NCBI GenBank assembly: GCA_040394635.1
Contig: JBEBRW010000020.1
Coordinates: 14,896-78,895, forward strand
Source: UBA5239 sp040394635
GTDB lineage: Bacteria; Verrucomicrobiota; Lentisphaeria; Victivallales; Victivallaceae
Reading direction: 5' to 3'
Length of the DNA: 64,000 nt
Below, one piece after another: positions 17,939-25,435 of this stretch. The notes beneath the pieces are model-generated. The model did not search any database, was not told the origin of the DNA, and saw only the letters and a list, made by a program, of their open reading frames with translations. Position 1 is the stretch's first letter; each line of letters starts with the position of its first letter. The translations under genes and the position numbers were made by a program.

Positions 17939-19011
17939 ACATCACCTTTCTGATCGAAAAAACCGAGGTTTTCCACCTGTTCAAACCAATTGCCGCAACG
18001 GTCCTTGACGATGGCCGGGTATTGGATGCAGCGGCGCATCAGGGTCAAAAGCGTCACATTGAATTCCTCGTCCATGCCGTCGACGGCGGGATTCAGCCAG
18101 CCGTACATGTCGACCATGCCGCAACGGGAAGCGGTGCGAATCACGCTGCGCTGCATCGGTTCGCCGGGCAGAAGCTCCGGACGGCCCAGCAGAAAAGCGG
18201 TCGCCGCCATCATCGCGTAAACGCCCCAGTCGGATACGGTAGCCGTGACGATCGAATCGGCAGCCGTGGCGGCAAGCACACCCCCGCCGCAATCGCACTG
18301 ACAGGCGCCCTCGGCGGCTCTCGGAATAAAACGGCGAACGTGTTCGGCAATGGTTCCCATGCCCGCCTCGTTGCCAAGGTCGCCGACCGCCAGCGTCGGA
18401 ATCCCCCGCCGCTGCGCCATGGCAAGAAGTTGATCGCTTTTCGCCTCCAGTTCCGTAATATTCATACCGACGGCGTTGTGATATTCGCCCCGGGCGTTCG
18501 CGCCGGGCGCTTCCACGCTGATCACCATGGCGGGCGGGCTGCTCAACAGCTGCTCCGCATTTTCCGCTGCCTTTCCGGCATCCTTGGTGAACACGCTGAA
18601 CGCCATGGCAGCCGGATACTGCGCGGCCCCGGCGATGTCGTCGTAAAGATGCAGCCCGACCACCGGGGCGAGCTCCCTGACCGCCGCCCGGCAATCCTCC
18701 GGAATCACCAGCACCGGCAGCGCCTCGAAGGCCTCGGCAATGAAGCGCGCCAGCATCATCGAGGAACAGATCCCATCCATTTCCGCCTTGCGGTGCGGAA
18801 GCAGCACGAAACCGGTGATGATGTGGACGATGTCGCCTTTTTTAATGTTGCCGGTCAGTTTCTCCGCCGCGTTCAGCACCAGCGGTTTGCCGGTGAATTG
18901 ACGCGAACCGGCGTAAAGAATGCGGCAGACGCCGTAGCCGCGCGGGTCCAGATTCATCAGATTATCGAGATTCTGGCAGACATTGTACCGGGTGAGCTGC
19001 GTGCGATCCAT
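17932..19011 (-). CDS. DUF4392 protein (D-glutamate cyclase C-domain-like)
   Basis: 359 residues. The segments DIVHIITGFVLLPHRKAEMD, GICSSMMLARFIAEAFEALP and VLVIPEDCRAAVRELAPVVG fit the DUF4392 domain found at the C-terminus of mammalian D-glutamate cyclase. A further Cys-containing Gly-rich stretch (ACQCDCGGGVLAATAADSIV) is a likely active-site loop, by inference. GGAGGG lies eight bases before the ATG, inside the end of the transaminase gene three bases upstream. Together with the DUF1445 gene it would give the split form of D-glutamate cyclase. Confidence 0.85.
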   Translation of the reverse strand: MDRTQLTRYNVCQNLDNLMNLDPRGYGVCRILYAGSRQFTGKPLVLNAAEKLTGNIKKGDIVHIITGFVLLPHRKAEMDGICSSMMLARFIAEAFEALPVLVIPEDCRAAVRELAPVVGLHLYDDIAGAAQYPAAMAFSVFTKDAGKAAENAEQLLSSPPAMVISVEAPGANARGEYHNAVGMNITELEAKSDQLLAMAQRRGIPTLAVGDLGNEAGMGTIAEHVRRFIPRAAEGACQCDCGGGVLAATAADSIVTATVSDWGVYAMMAATAFLLGRPELLPGEPMQRSVIRTASRCGMVDMYGWLNPAVDGMDEEFNVTLLTLMRRCIQYPAIVKDRCGNWFEQVENLGFFDQKGDVC

Positions 19012-19014
19012 AAA

Positions 19015-19863
19015 TTAACCCTCCAAGCCTACGCCGTGCATGAACTCGGCCATCACTTCGCGCTGAATCGCTTCCAGCAGGTCATTGGCTTTGCCGCCGG
19101 CCGGCTTGCCGTCGAGCTCACAGGCCGAGAGACAGAATTTGGACGAGCTGGACACGATGATTTCATCCGCGTCCCGGAGCTCCTGTACCGTGAACGGCGT
19201 TTCATCCACCGGGATTTCCAGCTTTTTGCAGGCCTTGATGATATGCGCCCGGGCGATGCCGGGCAGGATATAACAATCCGTCGGCGCGGTGCGGAAACGG
19301 CCGTTTTTCAGGATCGAGACATTGCTGTGCGCGCACTCCGTGACGCGGTCACCGCGATGCAGCACGCTCTCCTGGCACCCCGCCGCCTCGGCGCGCTGGG
19401 AATAGATGACACTCGGCAACAGGTTCAGCGTCTTGATGTTGCAATGCAGGAAGCGGGTATCCTCCAATGTGATCAGCTTGATTTTCTGACTGAGGTCGAC
19501 CAGCGGCTGCGGCACGATGGTGATATAGAGGTTGGCCGGAACGCCCGCAGGATAAAGATGGTTGCGCCTGGCCGTGGCGCGCGAGACCTGCCAGTAAACG
19601 AAGCAGTCGTCGGCATCCACCCGGGCCAGCAAGTCGGTGAGGAGCTGCCGGAGCTCGGCCTTAGTACGCGGCGGCTTGATATCGATCAGCCCGCAGTTAT
19701 TGAACAGGCGGTCGATATGCTCGTCCGCCAGGTAAACCACGCCGTTTTTGGCACAGGTCGCCTCGTAAACTCCATCCCCGAAATAGCAGGCACGGTCATT
19801 CATCGGGATCGTCATCTCTTCGATCAAACCCGATTTTCCGTTGTAATAGCCGATGTTTTTCAT
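19015..19863 (-). CDS. D-amino-acid transaminase (class IV PLP aminotransferase)
   Basis: 282 residues from ATG at 19863; AGGGA about seven bases upstream favours this over the 18-codon longer frame. Class IV fold: MNDRACYFGDGVYEATCAKN, then RATARRNHLYPAG, which aligns with the RxTxxRxH loop (Arg98 and His100) of D-alanine transaminase, and NIKTLNLLPSVI with the PLP-binding Lys. It interconverts D-alanine and D-glutamate with their oxo acids. As first gene of the operon it would supply or consume D-glutamate for the cyclase/oxoprolinase steps. Confidence 0.85.
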   Translation of the reverse strand: MKNIGYYNGKSGLIEEMTIPMNDRACYFGDGVYEATCAKNGVVYLADEHIDRLFNNCGLIDIKPPRTKAELRQLLTDLLARVDADDCFVYWQVSRATARRNHLYPAGVPANLYITIVPQPLVDLSQKIKLITLEDTRFLHCNIKTLNLLPSVIYSQRAEAAGCQESVLHRGDRVTECAHSNVSILKNGRFRTAPTDCYILPGIARAHIIKACKKLEIPVDETPFTVQELRDADEIIVSSSSKFCLSACELDGKPAGGKANDLLEAIQREVMAEFMHGVGLEG

Positions 19864-20066
19864 CTTGACATCCCTTACGTACAGTGAAGATTTTGGTTGG
19901 AGTTTAAGATATATCAATTTCGCAATATTTTCAATGAATAAATGATTTAGCCGAATTTATTGTTCTGGATTTAAGATTTTACCGAAAATATTTCGGCATA
20001 TCATGATTATTACAAGAAATTTTAATTCGGCATCCGAAAAATTTGGACGGGCGGAAAATGAACCTC
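19864..20066 (-). promoter_or_regulatory. Operon leader with two Lrp-type palindromes
   Basis: 203 bases between the Lrp-type regulator and the transaminase gene. CCGAAA-ATA-TTTCGG at 19982-19996 is a perfect 15-bp palindrome and TTCGG-CAT-CCGAA at 20026-20038 a perfect 13-bp one; their centres are 43 bases apart, about four helical turns, with another CCGAA half-site near 19950. Lrp/AsnC proteins bind such repeated 15-bp palindromes, so these are likely sites for the adjacent regulator. Confidence 0.6.
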
Positions 20067-20513
20067 TCAATCCTGAACATTGGTCAAGTCGTTTTTGACC
20101 TCCTTCAGCACAAAATGGGTTTTGGTCGACTTCACGCCGCGCAAACTCTTGATGCTGCGGTGGATGCTCTCCAGATTCGCCACGGAATCCGTCAGGATCC
20201 GGAGAAAGAAATCGAACTCCCCGGTCAGGTAATAGCAGGACTGGATATCGGGATTTTTCAGCACGGTTTCCGCGAAAAAATCGTGATACTTGGGGTGTTC
20301 CAGCGAGACCTCGATCAGGGCAATCAGGTTCTTGCCCATCTTGTCGTGGTTCAGGGTAACCGTGTAGGAATTGATGATCTGCTCTTTCTCGAGCTTGCGA
20401 ATCCGCTCGCTGACCGCCGACACGGAAAGGTTGATTTTTTTGCCGATGGCCGAAGCGCTCATGCGCGCATTTTTCCGCAGGCAGTCCAGAATTTCAAGGT
20501 CAATATTATCCAC
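20067..20513 (-). CDS. Lrp/AsnC-family regulator
   Basis: 148 residues, full length. The N-terminal helix-turn-helix (LDCLRKNARMSASAIGKKIN, VSAVSERIRKLEKEQII) is followed by the RAM/Lrp ligand-binding domain (LIALIEVSLEHPKYHDF, SCYYLTGEFDFFLRILT). It starts MDNIDLEILD, typical for the family. Upstream of and co-directional with the D-glutamate/5-oxoproline operon; palindromes in the intervening gap suggest it senses an amino acid and controls that operon. Confidence 0.92.
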   Translation of the reverse strand: MDNIDLEILDCLRKNARMSASAIGKKINLSVSAVSERIRKLEKEQIINSYTVTLNHDKMGKNLIALIEVSLEHPKYHDFFAETVLKNPDIQSCYYLTGEFDFFLRILTDSVANLESIHRSIKSLRGVKSTKTHFVLKEVKNDLTNVQD

Positions 20514-20611
20514 AGAACAACTCCGTATGATTTGGGTTTATTATAATACCCCCGGAGTGTGAAAAAGACAATCGGACTTCAGAAAAAATTCAGGGAATAC
20601 ATCAGTAACAA

Positions 20612-20648
20612 AAAATGCGAGGGAGCACGCAGCTACCCTCGCATTCTA
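20612..20648 (-). terminator. Rho-independent terminator of the Fe-S protein gene
   Basis: Perfect 9-bp stem ATGCGAGGG (20615-20623) / CCCTCGCAT (20636-20644) with a 12-base loop; on the minus strand the stem is followed by TTTTTT. It lies directly after the stop at 20655. Confidence 0.88.
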
Positions 20649-20654
20649 AAAAAA

Positions 20655-23018
20655 TCAGAGCCGGTTTTTGCCGTTGTCGCCGGCGGGGCAATAACGCAGG
20701 CAGGGCTCGAAAATACAGGTGCGGCTCTTCATGATCGGGTCTTTCCTGCTGCAGCCTTCGGCGATGGTTTCAATGGTGATTTCGCCTTCGGGCAGCGGTA
20801 CTTTGGTGATGACGCCGAGGATGCCGGGGCCTTCCTCCGGGACCAGGCTGTAGCGTTTGGCCCAGTCGCAGCGGTGACGTGGAATCAACGGGTAATTCAC
20901 CTTGACGCCGCCGATGTCGAGCGGTGCGTATTTCTGCCGAATCGCCTGCGTGGTGCATTTGGCCTGGCACTGTTTGCAGTGGGTGCAGACCGCATCGGCG
21001 CAGACTTCGTCACAGGGCAGTTCGGCATCGGTGATGATGGCGATCGTGCGCTGGTGCGGACCGTGTTCGCGGGTCAGCAACGCGCCTTGTTCGCCGATTT
21101 CGCCGAGGCCGGCGGCGACCGCTTCCAGCGCGTTGCAGCGCATATCCGGGCCCATACTGCGGGCCGTGCCCAGCCGCGAGCCCACGCCCAGCAGGTTGTC
21201 GACGATGAAAAACTTGTAACCCATCTGCTGCAGTTTGGCCCCCAGCTCAATGGCGGCGAAACGGACTTCGTAGGGCACCTGAAAGCCCATGAAGCCGTAA
21301 CAGCCGATCTGCTGGCTCCCGCTCAGCGCCACGTTGCGCACGACTTCATCGTTGAAATGAGTACCGATGACAATGACACTCTTCGCTTCCGGCAGGTAGT
21401 CCGCCGGACGGCACAGGCGGGTCTTGTCCCTGACGATTTCCGGTTCGAATTTGCCATGGTAGGGCCACTTGGCGGCGTCGATCACGGCTTCGGAGAGTTC
21501 CTTTTCGTTGACGAATGCTTTCAACTGATCGGCGACCTTGTCCAGACGCTCGACGGGGGTGATGCCGAACGAGCTCATCAGGTTCTGCCGGGCGGTGAAT
21601 TCCAGCTCGGTACGTAGCGCTTTGCCGGTCAGGCGGTTCAACGTCCGAGCATCTTTATCCGATTGCGATTCCGGGGTGGAATCGATCTCCGCGTCGGTGG
21701 TGATGCAGCCGAACGCAACCCGGGCGCCGAATTCCGGGGTCTCGATTTTGCCGTCCTTCAGCACGCCGAGCCCGGCCTGTTCGGCCAGTTGCAACTGCGG
21801 CATGAAATCAGGGGAGTTCAGCATCGTATAACTGGCGGCGTGGTAACCGCAGTCCTCGATCATCCGCGCCAGCCGCAGCAGTGCAAAATGCATTTTCTGA
21901 TAATAAGCGCCGTCCAGGGACCAGATGCCCGGCAGCTCTTTTTCCCGCTCGATGAACTCCGGCACGCGGAAGGCAAATCCGAATACCGTTTTCATGCCGG
22001 GGGCATCCGTGACCGCCAGCTGTCCGGCCGGAGTATCGAGTTCCAACGGGCGCACCGAAACGATTTCAATGCCGAGTTCGATGGCCCGCGCGCCGATGTC
22101 GTCGCGGATTTTGCGCAGGGTCGGCATATTGTCAGGGTACCGCTTGTTGACCCGGTTCTGGGTGATCTGCCAGTCGCGCCCGAAGCTCTGTTTGTCGCTG
22201 CGCAGGTGCGGCGGCACACAGACCTTCTGGCAAACGCCGCGCTCGTGACCGCGAATCCCCTTGTCCTGCATTTCATTCAGGATCGTGTTTTCGTCGATAT
22301 GGTCCAGGTCCAGCGTTTTCGAATTCAGGTCGAGGTTGAAGTGCTCGGCCCAGGCGCAGCGCCAGATGTTTTTGTTGGCATAACGGAACGTTTTGCCGCC
22401 GATGTCCACCACGTGGGGTTTGTCGTTGAAGTCTTTTTTCATGGCCTGCGACGGACAGAATTTGACGCATTCGCCGCACATGTCGCAAAGCTTCGGGCCG
22501 TCGTACATCGGCGTCGGCGTCAGCTCGGCGTCGGTCACGATCGAGAAAAACCGCACCCGGCTGCCGAATTCCGGCGTAATCGCCAGCCCGCTCCAGCCGA
22601 TCTCGGCCAGCCCCGCCGCCGTGGCTGCGTGGATATGCGACAAATCCGGCGCGAAAAGACTCGGAATCCCTTCGTACTGACGATAACGCCAGATGTTGGA
22701 GGCCACTACGGCAATCGCCTGGTGTCCCGCTTCATTGAGCATCCGCACCGTCCGGAACGAAATGCGGTCCATCAGTCCATTCTGGTCCATCCAGCCGCCG
22801 GGCGAACGGTCCTGCGGCTCCGGGGTGCCGCCCATTTCGGTCCAGGTGTCGGTGATGTGGATTCCGGCCACGATCACGGTTTTCCCTTCCGGCAGGATGG
22901 CCTGCGGGCTCAGCAGGTACGGCGCATCCTTCCAGCGCTCCACCGGCGCGAAGCCGACCAGATCCATTCCCATATTCAAGACTTCCGCCCTTACCCGGTC
23001 CGTCAAAATCCGATTCAT
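20655..23018 (-). CDS. Duplicated QueG-like iron-sulfur protein
   Basis: 787 residues from ATG at 23018 (GGAGG seven bases upstream). The protein is two homologous halves of roughly 390 residues. Each has a reductase-like N-terminal portion (LPEGKTVIVAGIHITDTW; LPEAKSVIVIGTHFNDEV), a stretch of the GLAEIGWSGLAITPEFGSR / GLGEIGEQGALLTREHGP type, then a ferredoxin Cys cluster: CDMCGECVKFCP near 177 and CTHCKQCQAKC near 680, each followed by RCxWA. This resembles epoxyqueuosine reductase and corrinoid reductive-dehalogenase-like Fe-S proteins. It is not a genuine QueG, being twice the size. Substrate and corrinoid use are unknown. Confidence 0.7.
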   Translation of the reverse strand: MNRILTDRVRAEVLNMGMDLVGFAPVERWKDAPYLLSPQAILPEGKTVIVAGIHITDTWTEMGGTPEPQDRSPGGWMDQNGLMDRISFRTVRMLNEAGHQAIAVVASNIWRYRQYEGIPSLFAPDLSHIHAATAAGLAEIGWSGLAITPEFGSRVRFFSIVTDAELTPTPMYDGPKLCDMCGECVKFCPSQAMKKDFNDKPHVVDIGGKTFRYANKNIWRCAWAEHFNLDLNSKTLDLDHIDENTILNEMQDKGIRGHERGVCQKVCVPPHLRSDKQSFGRDWQITQNRVNKRYPDNMPTLRKIRDDIGARAIELGIEIVSVRPLELDTPAGQLAVTDAPGMKTVFGFAFRVPEFIEREKELPGIWSLDGAYYQKMHFALLRLARMIEDCGYHAASYTMLNSPDFMPQLQLAEQAGLGVLKDGKIETPEFGARVAFGCITTDAEIDSTPESQSDKDARTLNRLTGKALRTELEFTARQNLMSSFGITPVERLDKVADQLKAFVNEKELSEAVIDAAKWPYHGKFEPEIVRDKTRLCRPADYLPEAKSVIVIGTHFNDEVVRNVALSGSQQIGCYGFMGFQVPYEVRFAAIELGAKLQQMGYKFFIVDNLLGVGSRLGTARSMGPDMRCNALEAVAAGLGEIGEQGALLTREHGPHQRTIAIITDAELPCDEVCADAVCTHCKQCQAKCTTQAIRQKYAPLDIGGVKVNYPLIPRHRCDWAKRYSLVPEEGPGILGVITKVPLPEGEITIETIAEGCSRKDPIMKSRTCIFEPCLRYCPAGDNGKNRL

Positions 23019-23112
23019 ATCAAGCCTCCATAATAATATCGGTTCTGCATGTGATATTATTATCCTTCCGGGACGGAGGATTTGCAACGGTTTCGGAATT
23101 TATATCCGCAGA
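23019..23112 (-). promoter_or_regulatory. Perfect inverted repeat upstream of the Fe-S protein gene
   Basis: TAATAATATC (23031-23040) and GATATTATTA (23053-23062) form a perfect 10-bp inverted repeat with a 12-base spacer, 13 bases before the start codon. It may be an operator (the neighbouring IclR protein is a candidate) or an RNA hairpin next to the ribosome-binding site. The stretch 23063-23083 also holds a weaker GC hairpin that could end the IclR transcript. Confidence 0.5.
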
Positions 23113-23871
23113 TTATTCCACATTGCGGAACTTTGAAGCTAACTCGTCGGCGGCTTGATGAAGCACGTCCAGGATCTCCTGCAGCTTGGCGTTCCCACAG
23201 CGGTAAAAAGGCGCGTGACAACCGATGGCCGCCAGCGTTCCCGCGCCGGTGCGAAACGCCACCGCGCAGGCCCGGAGCTGCTTATCCTGATTATATTCGC
23301 AGTAGCCGGCTTTGCGGATGGCCTGGATGTCCTTCTCGTAGGTGGCCCATTTGTCAAAAATATCGCCGTTGTGCTTCAGGATATCCCGGTATTCCCGGTT
23401 GTCGGCATTGGCGACCATGACCCGCCCGGTAGGCACATGGTAAATGGGAATATTCAGATCGAGCATCCGGCTGTCGATCCGGATCAGTTGATTCTCGGGT
23501 TCGCTCCGCGCAATCACCTGCCGCTTGCCGTCGATCAGCACGGTGAAAACCAGCGCTTCGTGAATCACGGCGGTGTATGTCGAGAGCACTTTGCTCAGGC
23601 GGTTCTTGAAAACATCGCTGTCCACATAGTTACTGGCGCCGATGCGCCGGCAGTTCGGCCCGATCACATATTTCCGCCCGGCGATCTGAGTCGCATAACC
23701 GCACAACAGCATGGTTTTCAGGATATTGCGGGCGGTGTTCGGCGGCATGGCAAGTTTTTCGGCCAGATCTTTCAGCGCCATTCCCTGCCGCTTCGGGTCC
23801 TCAAAGGCCAACAGCGACAGCAAGTCGAACGCTTTTTTTACCGCAATCACCGGAACCGGTTTCGGGGGCAT
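23113..23871 (-). CDS. IclR-family regulator
   Basis: 252 residues from ATG at 23871, with GGAG seven bases upstream (an in-frame TTG two codons earlier is less likely). The N-terminal winged helix (VKKAFDLLSLLAFEDPKRQG, LKDLAEKLAMPPNTARNILK) is followed by an IclR effector domain (IPIYHVPTGRVMVANAD, GYCEYNQDKQLRACAVAFRT, AIGCHAPFYRC). It starts 10 bases after the membrane protein gene, probably in the same operon, and precedes the Fe-S protein gene by 94 bases. Confidence 0.88.
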   Translation of the reverse strand: MPPKPVPVIAVKKAFDLLSLLAFEDPKRQGMALKDLAEKLAMPPNTARNILKTMLLCGYATQIAGRKYVIGPNCRRIGASNYVDSDVFKNRLSKVLSTYTAVIHEALVFTVLIDGKRQVIARSEPENQLIRIDSRMLDLNIPIYHVPTGRVMVANADNREYRDILKHNGDIFDKWATYEKDIQAIRKAGYCEYNQDKQLRACAVAFRTGAGTLAAIGCHAPFYRCGNAKLQEILDVLHQAADELASKFRNVE

Positions 23872-23881
23872 CTGCAAACTC

Positions 23882-25393
23882 CTAATAAAAAGTGACCAGT
23901 TTCAACACAATCCGGATCACATACACCAGAAAAATGTTTGAGAGCAACGCCGCCGCAAACAGCATTTTGCTACAGCTCCGCCATCCCGGCGACGTCAGGT
24001 TCAGTAGCGCTGCCACGCTGCACAGCGGCAGGAAAAACAGGATCAAGCGGCCGATTTCACCGCTCGAAAACGGCGAAAACAGCAGCACCAGCAGCATCGG
24101 CGCCACCAGCCAGATGAAAATCCAGCGCGGCGCCATGGCCCGCCGGAAACAGGGCCTGCGGAAACGGCTGAAAAGCAGCAGCACCAGCAGCGGTCCTCCG
24201 AATAACAGCAAATCCAGAATGCTGTAGGGCCACCAGTTCCGGAACGAGCGCCCGGTGGCTTGAAAAAATTCACTGTTGTTGCGCCAGGCGTAGAAACAAC
24301 ATTCGATCAGGTTGACTCCGCTGCACAGCCACAGCAGCGCCACAAAGAGCAGTCCGCTGCCGCCGAAAACCGCCAGCGCCGCGCCCCGCTCCCGCGCCGG
24401 AACCGGCAGCCACGCCAATGCCAGCGCCGTCAGCAAAATCAGCGCCCCGAACGCCAGCGTACAGGAAGTCGCCAGCGCCAGCACCAACCCGGTCAGTCCG
24501 GCGAAAAGCAGCCGCCAGCGCACCGCCCCGGCGGACAGGGTCAGCGCCAATGTCAGCGCGGTCAGCGCCCCGAAGAAATACATGAATACGTCGTAGTGTC
24601 CCGTAAACAGCGCCACCCCGCCCGGAAGATAGGCCGCAAACAATGCCCCGAACGCCCACGCACCGGATTTGACGAATTTCCGCAGCGCCATCAGCGCCAG
24701 CACGATCATCACATTGCCGGCGAACACTCCTATATTCGCCAGCGCCAGCAGCAGAGTGGCCGCATCGAAAATACGGCTGTCGTCCGGCAGGTCGATGAAT
24801 ACGCCGTGCTGCTTCAATTCGTTCAAACCGGCCCGGTCCTGCGAACTAAGGAACCACCCGGCGACATCGGCGGACGCGGGGACCTTGTAACAGAACTGCA
24901 GCACCAGATAAGAGAAATAGACATTGCCCGGGGGATGAACGTCGAGGTGGCTGGGCGGCCTGGCGGCTTCCTTCAGCATATTGCCGTAGCTGGCGAAGGG
25001 GGTGCCGCTTGCGTGGATTTTGACCGCCCGGTTCAGATAACCGCCGGTATGCAGGTCGAGAAATGCGGCAATATTTTCGCCGCGCCCGGCCCCCCCGGCA
25101 TCCCACACCGACGGCATGAAATGCAGCCCGGCCAGAGGAATCAACAGCGCCGCCCACGGGGTAACCTTCTTTTTCGCGATAAACCATGCCGCGCCAAACG
25201 CGATCAGAAACACCGGCAGTTCGAACAGAAATGGCACGATGATTTCGAATGCGGAGAATTCGCGCCGTTGCCAGACCCACTCCCCCGGCACGCCCAGCGG
25301 CAGGACGGTCCAGCCGACGACAAACGCCAGCAGCAGGGTGAGCCCGATGGCTATGCCCAGAATAATATTCGGTCGTTTCGCTGATATTTTCAT
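23882..25393 (-). CDS. Polytopic membrane protein, GT-C glycosyltransferase-like
   Basis: 503 residues with about ten or more membrane segments. The loop after the first helices contains SHLDVHPPGNVYFSYLVLQF, where HPPG resembles the loop of GT-C/PMT-type lipid-linked glycosyltransferases; a family was not assigned. ATG at 25393 lacks a good Shine-Dalgarno and is preceded by a G6/C6 hairpin (25394-25414); an in-frame TTG at 25429 close to GAAGG is an alternative. It follows the DUF4838 gene and precedes the IclR gene by 10 bases. Confidence 0.6.
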   Translation of the reverse strand: MKISAKRPNIILGIAIGLTLLLAFVVGWTVLPLGVPGEWVWQRREFSAFEIIVPFLFELPVFLIAFGAAWFIAKKKVTPWAALLIPLAGLHFMPSVWDAGGAGRGENIAAFLDLHTGGYLNRAVKIHASGTPFASYGNMLKEAARPPSHLDVHPPGNVYFSYLVLQFCYKVPASADVAGWFLSSQDRAGLNELKQHGVFIDLPDDSRIFDAATLLLALANIGVFAGNVMIVLALMALRKFVKSGAWAFGALFAAYLPGGVALFTGHYDVFMYFFGALTALTLALTLSAGAVRWRLLFAGLTGLVLALATSCTLAFGALILLTALALAWLPVPARERGAALAVFGGSGLLFVALLWLCSGVNLIECCFYAWRNNSEFFQATGRSFRNWWPYSILDLLLFGGPLLVLLLFSRFRRPCFRRAMAPRWIFIWLVAPMLLVLLFSPFSSGEIGRLILFFLPLCSVAALLNLTSPGWRSCSKMLFAAALLSNIFLVYVIRIVLKLVTFY

Positions 25394-25435
25394 GGGGGGA
25401 AATATAATCCCCCCGGCGGCATTTTGCAAATACCT

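Noticed and set aside
18022..19887. 621-codon plus-strand frame opposite DUF4392 and the transaminase
   Set aside because: Antisense shadow of GC-rich third positions; His/Arg/Gln-rich with no motif, while the minus-strand genes are tightly overlapping and recognisable.
20655..23018. Annotation as QueG (epoxyqueuosine reductase)
   Set aside because: The protein has two modules and is about twice the length of QueG; only a family-level resemblance is supported.
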